Shown: piece after piece, positions 51,849 through 60,070 of the stretch
How positions within the stretch are numbered: the stretch's first letter is position 1
Layout: every line of letters starts with the position of its first letter
From: Nocardioides daedukensis
GTDB taxonomy: Bacteria > Actinomycetota > Actinomycetes > Propionibacteriales > Nocardioidaceae
Direction of reading: 5' to 3'
Assembly: GCF_013408415.1 (NCBI RefSeq)
Contig: NZ_JACCAA010000001.1
Location: 2,108,001-2,172,000, forward strand
Length of the DNA stretch: 64,000 nt
The notes under the pieces: generated by a model
What the model saw: only the letters and a program-made list of their open reading frames with translations
Database searches by the model: none
Told to the model about the DNA's origin: nothing
Position numbers and translations under genes: made by a program

Positions 51849-53633
51849 TCACCCGGTGGGACGCCCCTTGAGGTATTCCGGTCGCCGCGTCCCACCGACC
51901 TTCTTGATGCCGTTGGATCGTGCGTCGGTGGAGCTCGCGTCGACCGAGACCGTCCACGGGAGCGCGGAGTACATCTTCACGTTTGTGTAGCGGACGTTGC
52001 CGCTTGCCTTCCGCCGGCCCATGAACCGCGAGCCCCTGGTGACGCCGTCGACCGTCCAGGCCTCGCGGTGGTAGTTGATGGTGATGTAGTTGCGGTAGTA
52101 GGAGACCGCCCGGTCCCGGTTGTGCCAACGGGCCACCGTGATGTGATTGGACTTGCCATAGGGGCACCGCCAGGCCTCGGCCGCGTTCCCGAACGAGACC
52201 TTGCGGCAGGTCATCCGGCCCAGGACCGGGAAGATCCAGGTCGCACCCTTCCTGCCGGTGGGTCGGGGGCAGTCCGCGATCCGATAGGCCTTCACGCCGT
52301 TCCAGCAGGTGATCGGCTTGGGGGGAGGCGCGGTCGTCGCAGGCGCGCGGCTGGCCGACGAGCTGGTGCGGGGCTTCGGCGCGGAGCTCCGCGTGGTCCC
52401 GGCACTCTTCTTCGTCCCCGGCCTGAGCGTGGTCGTCGGCTCGCCGGGAGCCCCGCCCTCACCGCCCTGCACGGTGTCCCCGACATCTCCGCCCGGCGCC
52501 GCACCCTCGTTGCGCGAGCCACCCGGCTCGTCCTGGGTCGGATCCTCGCGCAGCTTGACGTCGTCGGAGCCGAGCACATCGCCCCCGGTGCCGGAGGCAC
52601 CCGTCGGCAGGCTGAGCGCACCGGAGCGGGTGGGGTCCTCGCTCGGGCCACCGATGGCCCCACCGACGAGCAGGGTGCTGACCAGCACGCCCGCGGTGGC
52701 CAGGGCGGCGACCGCGGCAGGCAGGTAGCGGCGTCGACGGGAGACGCCCAGGTTGAGCTCTTGGCGCAGCGAGGTGTTGCCGGGCAGGGCCACGGCATCC
52801 GGGGCGAGGGCACCCACCTTGAGCAGGTCGGTCAGCATCGCCATGGCGCTGGGGTAGCGCTTGCGAGGGTCCTTGGCCATCGCGACCCGGAGCACCTCGT
52901 TCATCGCGGAGCTGAACTTGTCCTTGCCGGGCAGCTGCCGGATCGGGGCCTGCAGGTGGGCCATCGCCATCTCGACATCGGTGCCGGCATAGGGCGCCGC
53001 ACCGGTGAGCGCGAACCAGAGCAGGCAGCCGGCGGCATAGACGTCTCCGCCCGCGCCCGCCTCGACTCCCTGGTGTCGCTCCGGGGCCATGTAGGGAAGG
53101 CTGCCGGCCAGGGTGCCGGTGCGGGAGAGCTCCGCACCCGGAACCGTGGCGATGCCGAAGTCACACAGGAACGCCTCGAGGTCGGAGCCACTGCCACGGA
53201 GCAGGACGTTGGCGGGCTTCACGTCGCGGTGCACGACGTTGACCGCGTGCGCGTCCACCAGTCCCTCGAGGACCTGGACCACGACGCCGACGGCTTGGCC
53301 CGGCGAGAGCGGGCCGGTACGCCGGATCAGCGCGGACAGGTCTCCGCCCTCGACCAGCTGGGTGACCAGGAAGAGCACGCCGTCCTGCTCGCCGTAGTCA
53401 TAGATGCGAACGATGTGCGGGGACTCGAGCCTGGCCAGGGTCGCGGCCTCGTGGCTGAACCGGAGCCGGAAGCCCTCGTCGGAGGCGTGCTGCGGGGCGA
53501 CCAACTTCAACGCGACGTCACGGCCGAGCGAGGTGTCGCGAGCCGCATAGACGACTCCCATGCCACCCTGCCCGAGCTTGCTGACGAGCTGGTAGCGACC
53601 GAAGCGCTCGCCGGCGCCTGGCAGCCTGATCAC
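51849..53633 (-). CDS. Membrane Ser/Thr protein kinase with extracytoplasmic C-terminal domain
   Basis: A 594-residue PknB-type kinase. Glycine loop LGQGGMGVVY (~19-28), VAIK-type Lys in DVALKLV, catalytic loop HRDVKPANV, DFG. After ~300 residues of kinase comes a single membrane segment (LPAAVAALATAGVLVSTLLVGGAIGG), a long Pro/Ser/Thr/Gly linker and an extracellular ~125-residue domain with Cys in CWNGVKAYRIADCPRP, MTCRKV and WRCPYG, enough for disulfides. No PASTA repeats. The GTG at 53633 has GGGGGTGA ahead. Confidence 0.88.
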   Translation of the reverse strand: MIRLPGAGERFGRYQLVSKLGQGGMGVVYAARDTSLGRDVALKLVAPQHASDEGFRLRFSHEAATLARLESPHIVRIYDYGEQDGVLFLVTQLVEGGDLSALIRRTGPLSPGQAVGVVVQVLEGLVDAHAVNVVHRDVKPANVLLRGSGSDLEAFLCDFGIATVPGAELSRTGTLAGSLPYMAPERHQGVEAGAGGDVYAAGCLLWFALTGAAPYAGTDVEMAMAHLQAPIRQLPGKDKFSSAMNEVLRVAMAKDPRKRYPSAMAMLTDLLKVGALAPDAVALPGNTSLRQELNLGVSRRRRYLPAAVAALATAGVLVSTLLVGGAIGGPSEDPTRSGALSLPTGASGTGGDVLGSDDVKLREDPTQDEPGGSRNEGAAPGGDVGDTVQGGEGGAPGEPTTTLRPGTKKSAGTTRSSAPKPRTSSSASRAPATTAPPPKPITCWNGVKAYRIADCPRPTGRKGATWIFPVLGRMTCRKVSFGNAAEAWRCPYGKSNHITVARWHNRDRAVSYYRNYITINYHREAWTVDGVTRGSRFMGRRKASGNVRYTNVKMYSALPWTVSVDASSTDARSNGIKKVGGTRRPEYLKGRPTG

Positions 53634-53749
53634 AACGGTCACCCCCGATGCTGTTCCGAGAAGGGTCACATGCCCAACCGAGTGTAGGCGTCAGATGCTG
53701 CCCACTAGAATCTTGTTCAACCCGGACCCCACGCATTGAGGCCCTTCGC

Positions 53750-56650
53750 TTGATCGCCTTCGTCATTGCCCATTTCGCGATCGCAACGCTTTCGCCTGCC
53801 CTGACCCGGGTCCTGGGCCGCCGTGTCTTCCTGGCCCTGGCCACCGTCCCGTTGGCGACGCTGGTCTGGGCGCTGGCCCAGACCTCGAAGATCCGCGACG
53901 GCGGATCAGTGACCTCGGTGATCGAGTGGCTGCCCAGCCTGAAGTTCGAGATCGCCCTCCAGATGGACGTGCTGCAGTGGTTGATGGTGCTGATCGTCAG
54001 CGGCATCGGCGTGCTGGTGATGGCCTACTGCGCGTGGTACTTCACCGACGACGACCCCTCGCTGGCTCGGTTCAGCGGCGTCTTCGTCGCGTTCGCCGGT
54101 GCGATGCTCGGCCTGGTCCTCTCCGACGACCTGCTGCTGGTCTATGTCTTCTGGGAGCTGACCACCGTCTTCTCCTACCTGCTGATCGGGAACGACCCGG
54201 CCAAGCGGGCCAGCCGACTCGCCGCGACCCAGGCGCTGGTGGTCACCACACTGGGTGGACTGGCGATGCTGGTCGGCATCCTGATCCTCGGGGCCCTCAG
54301 CGGCACCCACCGGGCCAGCGAGCTGATCGCGGACCCGCCCTCGGGCACCGCCACCACGGTGGCGGTGATCCTGATCCTGGTCGGCGCACTGAGCAAGTCG
54401 GCACTGATCCCGTTCCACTTCTGGCTGCCCGGCGCGATGGCCGCCCCGACCCCGGTCAGCGCCTACCTCCACGCCGCATCGATGGTGAAGGCAGGCGTCT
54501 TCCTGGTCGCGCTGCTCGCACCCGGCTTCTCCGGCGTCGCCGGCTGGCACGAGACCATCCTCGTCCTCGGCGTGCTGACCATGCTGCTCGGCGGCTGGCG
54601 GGCCCTGCGGCAATATGACATCAAGCTCCTGCTCGCCTATGGCACCGTGAGCCAGCTCGGCTTCCTGCTGGTGGTGTTCAGCATCGGCACCCGGTCCGCC
54701 GCGCTGGCCGGCCTCGGGATGCTGCTGGCGCACGCTCTGTTCAAGGCGACCCTGTTCCTCTCGGTCGGCATCATCGACAAGTCCACCGGCACCCGCGACC
54801 TGCGTGAGCTGTCCGGCCTGGCCCGCAAGATGCCGGTCGTCTTCACCGCAGCCGCCATCGCGGCGGCCTCGATGGCCGGGCTCCCCCCGATGCTGGGCTT
54901 CATCGGCAAGGAGAGCGTCTTCGCGGCGCTGCTCGACGTCGCCCGCACCGAGGGCGGCGACGGGACCGGGCTCGCGCCGTACGCCGGCTGGCTCGTCGTG
55001 GTCGGCATCGTGCTCGGCTCGGTGCTCACCATGGCCTACACCCTGCGCTTCATCTGGGGAGGCTTCGGCAACAAGACCACCTGCGGACCGACCGCCGCTC
55101 GACCGGTGCCCGCCGGGTTCGCGGCCGCACCCGTGGTGCTCGCCGCGCTCACCCTGGTCCTCGGCTTCGCCGGGCCCTGGTTGACCCACCTCTTCGAACC
55201 GCACCTCGAGCAATATCCCGAGGGCGCCCACCACGCCGAGCTCTCCCTGTGGCACGGCCTGGGCCTGCCGCTCGCCTTCTCCGGCCTCATCGTGGCGCTG
55301 GGGCTGCTCCTGTTCGCCAAGCGCAGGGCCTTCGCCCTGGGACAGGCCAAGGTGGCGTGGACGTGGAGCGCCGAGCGGGTCTATCGGGGCGGGATGCGGG
55401 CGATCGACCGGGCCGCGGTCGAGGTCACCGGAATGACGCAGCGCGGCTCGGTCGCGGCATACCTGACCTTCATCCTGCTCGTGGTCCTCGCCCTGCCCGG
55501 CGCGGTGATGGTGGCTCACCTGTCCGGCTCGCCCGACGTCGTGCTGTGGGACAGCCCGGCGCAGGCCGTGGTCGGCGCCGTCGTGGTGGCCGCGGCATTC
55601 CTGACCACGCGGTCGCGTCGACGCCTCCGCGCGGTGCTGCTCGTGGGCGTCACCGGCTATGGCACCGCGATGCTCTTCCTGCTGCACGGCGCACCGGACC
55701 TGGCGCTGACCCAGGTGCTGGTCGAGACCACCAGCCTGGTCGTCTTCGTGCTGGTGATGCGCCGGCTGCCCGAATACTTCACCGACCGCCCCCTGAGCGG
55801 GCGGCGCTGGTTCCGGATGGCACTGGGCCTGGCCGTGGGACTGGCCGTGGCCGGGTTCATGCTGATGGCGACCAACGCTCGCACCAAGGAGCCGGTCTCC
55901 GCAGGCTTCCCCGAGCCGGCCCTGGAATATGGCGGTGGGCACAACATCGTCAGCGTGATCCTGCTCGACATCCGGGCCTGGGACACGATGGGCGAGATCT
56001 CGGTGCTGGTCGCCGCGGCGACCGGTGTGGCGAGCCTGATCTTCCTCGACACCCGGCTCTCGGGGATCAGGCGGGTGCGCGAGATCCCCTATCCCGAGAC
56101 CGTCGAGAAGCTCCCGACCTCTCCCGGTCGCCGGACCTGGCTGGCCGGTCCACGGACGCTGAGCCCGGACCGTCGCTCGATCATCTTCGAGGTGATCACC
56201 CGGATGATGTTCCACTCGATGGTGGTGCTGTCGATCTACCTGCTCTTCGCCGGCCACAACCACGTCGGCGGCGGGTTCGCCGCCGGCATGGTCACCGGCC
56301 TGGCACTGGTGGTGCGCTACCTGGCCGGTGGGCGCTACGAGCTCGACGAGGCTGCCCCGGTCGACGCCGGGGTCCTGATGGGAACCGGCCTGTTCGCCGC
56401 GACCGTCGCGGCGCTGGCACCGCTCGCCTTCGGCGGAACCGTCCTGCAGAGCGCCCAGATCGACTTCCACCTCGGCGTGCTGGGCGAGCCGCACCTGGTC
56501 ACCTCGATGTTCTTCGACCTCGGCGTCTACCTCGTGGTGGTCGGGCTGCTGCTCGATCTGCTCCGGACGTTCGGCACCCGGCTCGACCGACAGATCCTCC
56601 GCGAAGAGCGCGAGGCCAGCACCGCTGCCGCTGGAGGAGCCCGACTGTGA
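53750..56650 (+). CDS. mnhA: Na+/H+ antiporter subunit A, fused A/B form (MnhA/MrpA)
   Basis: A 966-residue membrane protein. The N-terminal ~650 residues are the proton-translocating MrpA/NuoL-like part (FWELTTVFSYLLIGND, PFHFWLPGAMAAPTPVSAYLHAASMVKAGVFL). The C-terminal part has the MnhB-like segment MMFHSMVVLSIYLLFAGHNHVGGGFAAGMVTGLALVVRYL. No separate mnhB gene exists here, so B is fused, as in other actinobacteria. The TTG at 53750 has GAGG 8 nt upstream, and TAGAAT at 53706-53711 is a good -10; no in-frame ATG or GTG is better placed. Confidence 0.9.
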   Translation: MIAFVIAHFAIATLSPALTRVLGRRVFLALATVPLATLVWALAQTSKIRDGGSVTSVIEWLPSLKFEIALQMDVLQWLMVLIVSGIGVLVMAYCAWYFTDDDPSLARFSGVFVAFAGAMLGLVLSDDLLLVYVFWELTTVFSYLLIGNDPAKRASRLAATQALVVTTLGGLAMLVGILILGALSGTHRASELIADPPSGTATTVAVILILVGALSKSALIPFHFWLPGAMAAPTPVSAYLHAASMVKAGVFLVALLAPGFSGVAGWHETILVLGVLTMLLGGWRALRQYDIKLLLAYGTVSQLGFLLVVFSIGTRSAALAGLGMLLAHALFKATLFLSVGIIDKSTGTRDLRELSGLARKMPVVFTAAAIAAASMAGLPPMLGFIGKESVFAALLDVARTEGGDGTGLAPYAGWLVVVGIVLGSVLTMAYTLRFIWGGFGNKTTCGPTAARPVPAGFAAAPVVLAALTLVLGFAGPWLTHLFEPHLEQYPEGAHHAELSLWHGLGLPLAFSGLIVALGLLLFAKRRAFALGQAKVAWTWSAERVYRGGMRAIDRAAVEVTGMTQRGSVAAYLTFILLVVLALPGAVMVAHLSGSPDVVLWDSPAQAVVGAVVVAAAFLTTRSRRRLRAVLLVGVTGYGTAMLFLLHGAPDLALTQVLVETTSLVVFVLVMRRLPEYFTDRPLSGRRWFRMALGLAVGLAVAGFMLMATNARTKEPVSAGFPEPALEYGGGHNIVSVILLDIRAWDTMGEISVLVAAATGVASLIFLDTRLSGIRRVREIPYPETVEKLPTSPGRRTWLAGPRTLSPDRRSIIFEVITRMMFHSMVVLSIYLLFAGHNHVGGGFAAGMVTGLALVVRYLAGGRYELDEAAPVDAGVLMGTGLFAATVAALAPLAFGGTVLQSAQIDFHLGVLGEPHLVTSMFFDLGVYLVVVGLLLDLLRTFGTRLDRQILREEREASTAAAGGARL

Positions 56651-57096
56651 ACGCCAATCTCACCCTCATCCTCGTCGCCTCGACGTTGATCGGTTGCGGG
56701 GTCTACCTGATCCTCGAACGCAGCCTGTCGCGAGTCCTGATCGGCCTGCTGATGATGGGCAACGGGGTCAACCTGCTCTTCATGGTCGCCGCCGGTCCTG
56801 CAGGGAAACCGCCGATCATCGGCTCGGTCCCGACCGAGGACATGGCCGACCCACTGCCCCAGGCGCTGGTCCTCACCGCGATCGTGATCGCGCTGGGCAC
56901 CACTGCCTTCCTGCTGGCGATGGCCCACCGGAGCTGGCAGCTCAACGGCAACGACGACGTGCAGGACGACGTCGAGGACGCCATGATCCGCCGGCTGGCC
57001 GCCACCGACGACGTCTCCGACAGCCACGAGCTGTCCGAGTCCGTCGTGGCCGACGTCGCCGAAGAGGTCTATGAGGAAGAGGGGTCCTCCTCGTGA
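56647..57096 (+). CDS. mnhC: Na+/H+ antiporter subunit C (MnhC)
   Basis: A 149-residue NuoK-like subunit: three membrane segments with GVYLILERSLSRVLIGLLMMGNGVNLLFM and DPLPQALVLTAIVIALGTTAFLLAMAHRSW. The C-terminal ~45 residues are acidic (DVQDDVEDAMIRRL...SESVVADVAEEVYEEEG) and extend beyond the core. Overlaps mnhA by 4 bp (GTGA) and mnhD by 4 bp. Confidence 0.93.
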   Translation: MNANLTLILVASTLIGCGVYLILERSLSRVLIGLLMMGNGVNLLFMVAAGPAGKPPIIGSVPTEDMADPLPQALVLTAIVIALGTTAFLLAMAHRSWQLNGNDDVQDDVEDAMIRRLAATDDVSDSHELSESVVADVAEEVYEEEGSSS

Positions 57097-58838
57097 ACAT
57101 GACCACCCTGGTCCCACTGCCGGTCGTGCTCCCCCTGTTGGGTGCCGGCGCGGCCCTGATGCTCTCGCGCCGCCCGCGCGCGCAGCGCTACGTCACCATC
57201 TCGATCCTCTCCGCCGTTGTCGTGATCGCCACGGTGCTGATGGTCGAGACGGACCGCAACGGTCCCCAGGTGCTGTGGGTCGGCGGCTGGGCCTCGCCGC
57301 TCGGGATCGCGCTGGTCGCCGACCGGCTCTCGGTGCTGATGCTGCTGGTCTCCGCAGTGGTCACCCTGCTGGTCCTGATCTACTCCCTCGGTCAGGGCAT
57401 GACCGGGGACTCGCGCGAGGCACCCGTCTCGATCTATCACCCGACCTTCCTGGTGCTCGTCGCCGGCGTCTCCAACGCCTTCCTTGCCGGCGACCTGTTC
57501 AACCTGTTCGTCAGCTTCGAGATGCTGCTCTTCGCCTCCTACGTCCTGCTGACCCTGGGCGGCACCGCGGCCCGGGTCCGCGCGGGAACGATCTATGTCG
57601 TGGTCAACATGCTCTCCTCGAGCCTGTTCCTGATCGCGCTGGCCGCGGTCTATGCCGCCACCGGCAGCCTGAACTTCGCACAGCTCGCGCTGCGGCTCGA
57701 CGACGTGGAGCCCGGGACCGCGCTGATGCTGCAGCTGCTGTTGCTGACCACCTTCGCGATCAAGGCGGCCGTGTTCCCGCTGTCGTTCTGGCTCCCGGAC
57801 AGCTATCCGACCGCGCCGGCACCGGTGACCGCGGTGTTCGCCGGCTTGCTGACCAAGGTCGGCGTCTACGCGATCCTGCGGGTGCAGGTGCTGCTCTTCC
57901 CCGACTCGCCGCTGTCCAACCTGTTGCTGTGGGCGGCACTGCTGACGATGGTGATCGGCATCCTCGGCGCGATCGCGCAGAGTGACATCAAGCGAATGCT
58001 CTCCTTCACCCTGGTCAGCCACATCGGCTACATGATCTTCGGGATCGGGTTGGCCAGCGAAGCCGGCGTCTCCGGTGCGATCTTCTACGTCGCACACCAC
58101 ATCACCATCCAGACCGCGCTCTTCCTGGTGGTGGGACTGATCGAACGCCGCACCGGGTCAACGGGCCTGATCCGGATCGGCGGCCTCGCGGCGCTCTCGC
58201 CGCTGCTGGCAGTGCTGTTCTTCGTGCCGGCGATGAACCTGGCCGGCATCCCGCCGATGTCCGGCTTCATCGGCAAGGTCGGACTGCTCCAGGCAGGCAT
58301 CGACGACGGCAGCGTGATGGCCTACGTGCTCGTCGCCGGCGGCGTCGTGACCAGCCTGCTCACCCTCTATGCGATCGCCAAGACCTGGAGCCTCGCGTTC
58401 TGGCGCACGCCCGAGCAGGCACACGAGATGATGCGCACCCTGCCCGGGCTCGAGGACGACCTCGAGGACCAGCACCACGCGCAGGGAATGGTGATCCACC
58501 GCCAGCACGTGCACGTCGGTGGCACCGCCTTCGGCACCCGCGAGCTCGAGGAGGCCAAACGGGTGATCGACACCGATGCGCCGGACCGCGACCTGTTCCA
58601 GCGCCTGGCGGACAACAGCCTGCCCTCGCGCCTGCCGATGTCGATGGTGCTGCCGACGGCGGCGCTGATCGTCTTCAGCCTGGCCCTCACCCTGGTGGCC
58701 GGGCCGCTGTACGGGTTCACCGATCGCGCAGCAGACGACCTGATGGAGCGTACGCCGTACCTCACCGCGGTCCTGGGCACCGACGGTGTGGCCGACGAGC
58801 TGGCGCCCGAGATGTCCACGCCGGAGAGTGTGCGATGA
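57093..58838 (+). CDS. mnhD: Na+/H+ antiporter subunit D (MnhD)
   Basis: A 581-residue NuoN/L-like proton-channel subunit with about 14 segments. FVSFEMLLFASYVLLTLGG, FPLSFWLPDSYPTAPAPVTAVFAGLLTKVGVYAILRV and SHIGYMIFGIGLA hold the expected charged residues. The GTG at 57093 overlaps the mnhC stop; an ATG at 57099 is an alternative. Confidence 0.95.
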   Translation: MNMTTLVPLPVVLPLLGAGAALMLSRRPRAQRYVTISILSAVVVIATVLMVETDRNGPQVLWVGGWASPLGIALVADRLSVLMLLVSAVVTLLVLIYSLGQGMTGDSREAPVSIYHPTFLVLVAGVSNAFLAGDLFNLFVSFEMLLFASYVLLTLGGTAARVRAGTIYVVVNMLSSSLFLIALAAVYAATGSLNFAQLALRLDDVEPGTALMLQLLLLTTFAIKAAVFPLSFWLPDSYPTAPAPVTAVFAGLLTKVGVYAILRVQVLLFPDSPLSNLLLWAALLTMVIGILGAIAQSDIKRMLSFTLVSHIGYMIFGIGLASEAGVSGAIFYVAHHITIQTALFLVVGLIERRTGSTGLIRIGGLAALSPLLAVLFFVPAMNLAGIPPMSGFIGKVGLLQAGIDDGSVMAYVLVAGGVVTSLLTLYAIAKTWSLAFWRTPEQAHEMMRTLPGLEDDLEDQHHAQGMVIHRQHVHVGGTAFGTRELEEAKRVIDTDAPDRDLFQRLADNSLPSRLPMSMVLPTAALIVFSLALTLVAGPLYGFTDRAADDLMERTPYLTAVLGTDGVADELAPEMSTPESVR

Positions 58839-59389
58839 GCCCGGTCCAGCCGCGCCACAAGCTGCTCCAGCTGCCGGTCCTGATCTGGCTGACGCTGGTC
58901 TGGCTGATGCTCTGGCGCGACTTCACCCTCGGCAACGCCGTCGTCGGGTTCCTGGTCGCGCTCGTGGTCTGCCTGGTCTTCCCGCTGCCGAGGCTGGGCA
59001 TGCAGCTGCGGATCCGCCCGATCCCGTTGCTGTGGCTGGTGGTGCGGTTCGTCGCCGACGTCGTGGTGTCCAGCGTCCAGGTCTCGATCGCCACCCTGCG
59101 GCCCACCCGGCACCTGCGCAACGCCGTGATCGAGGTGAACCTGCGCACGCCGTCCGACTTCGTGCTGACCGTGGTCGCGGAGATGATCTGCCTGATCCCC
59201 GGTTCCCTTGCCGTCGAGGCCCGACGCTCCACGCACACCCTGTTCTTCCATGCCTTCGACGTGAAGGACATGGCCGGCGTCGAGCAGTTCCGGCAGCGGG
59301 TGCTGGACCAGGAACGCCGCGTGGTCAGGGCGTTCGGCGCCGACCTGAGCCTGCTGGACGCCGGCGCCGCACCGACGAAGGGAGCCTGA
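58835..59389 (+). CDS. mnhE: Na+/H+ antiporter subunit E (MnhE)
   Basis: A 184-residue MnhE protein: N-terminal membrane segments (LIWLTLVWLMLWRDFTLGNAVVGFLVALVVCLVFPLP), LWLVVRFVADVVVSSVQVSIATLRP, and LRTPSDFVLTVVAEMICLIPGSLAVEA. ATGA overlap with mnhD. Standard place in the operon, normal length. Confidence 0.95.
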   Translation: MSPVQPRHKLLQLPVLIWLTLVWLMLWRDFTLGNAVVGFLVALVVCLVFPLPRLGMQLRIRPIPLLWLVVRFVADVVVSSVQVSIATLRPTRHLRNAVIEVNLRTPSDFVLTVVAEMICLIPGSLAVEARRSTHTLFFHAFDVKDMAGVEQFRQRVLDQERRVVRAFGADLSLLDAGAAPTKGA

Positions 59390-59390
59390 G

Positions 59391-59672
59391 ATGAACGTCG
59401 TGATCTGGATCTGTGCCGGGATGCTCGGCCTGGCCGCCCTGCTCCTTCTGGTGCGGATCACCATCGGCCCGACGATGCTGGACCGCACCGTCGCGGTCGA
59501 CGTCCTGATCGCAGTCGGCATCTCCTCGGTGGCCCTCGAGGCGGCGATCAACCAGCACACCTCGACCCTGCCGCTGCTGCTGGTGCTGACCCTGCTCGGG
59601 TTCGTCGGATCGGTCAGCATCGCCCGGTTCACCAAGGGCAGCGACGTGATCGACAACGGTGATCACCGATGA
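59391..59672 (+). CDS. mnhF: Na+/H+ antiporter subunit F (MnhF)
   Basis: A 93-residue subunit with three membrane segments: LLLVRITIGPTMLDRTVAVDVLIAVGISSVALEAAI and LLLVLTLLGFVGSVSIARF. It starts 1 nt after the mnhE stop and overlaps mnhG by 4 bp. Confidence 0.93.
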   Translation: MNVVIWICAGMLGLAALLLLVRITIGPTMLDRTVAVDVLIAVGISSVALEAAINQHTSTLPLLLVLTLLGFVGSVSIARFTKGSDVIDNGDHR

Positions 59673-60037
59673 GCTGGACCCTTGTCGCCGACGTGATCGC
59701 TGGCGTCTGCTTCCTCACCGGCGGGCTGCTCGCCCTCATCGCCGCGATCGGCGTGCTCCGCCTGCCCGACCTGCTCTCCCGGATGCACGCGGCCACCAAG
59801 CCACAGGTGCTCGGCCTGATGCTGGTGCTGATCGGCGTCGCGTTCCGGCTCCGCGAGCCCGAGGCGGTGGGCATCCTGGGCCTGGTCGTGCTCTTCCAGC
59901 TCACCACCTCCCCGGTCGCCAACCACATGGTCGGACGGGCCTCGTTCCGCGCCGGCCAGGTCGAGGCGGACCGGCTGATCGTGGACGAGCTGACCGAGGT
60001 GCTCTCCGAGAACGAGGAACCCCGCGGCGCTCCCTGA
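59669..60037 (+). CDS. mnhG: Na+/H+ antiporter subunit G (MnhG)
   Basis: A 122-residue subunit: GVCFLTGGLLALIAAIGVLRLPDLLSRMHAATKPQVLGLMLVLIGVAFRL is the MnhG signature (LPDxxSRMHAATK). Last gene of the mnhACDEFG operon. The antiporter exchanges Na+ for H+ and supports pH and salt tolerance. Confidence 0.95.
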   Translation: MSWTLVADVIAGVCFLTGGLLALIAAIGVLRLPDLLSRMHAATKPQVLGLMLVLIGVAFRLREPEAVGILGLVVLFQLTTSPVANHMVGRASFRAGQVEADRLIVDELTEVLSENEEPRGAP

Positions 60038-60070
60038 CCAGTTGTGTCCTGACCGGTTGTCGCGTCAGCG

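Noticed and set aside
53906-56494. 862-codon minus-strand frame opposite mnhA
   Set aside because: Its composition (His, Gln, Arg and Gly) is that of an antisense shadow of a GC-rich membrane-protein gene. mnhA has clear motifs and operon overlaps.
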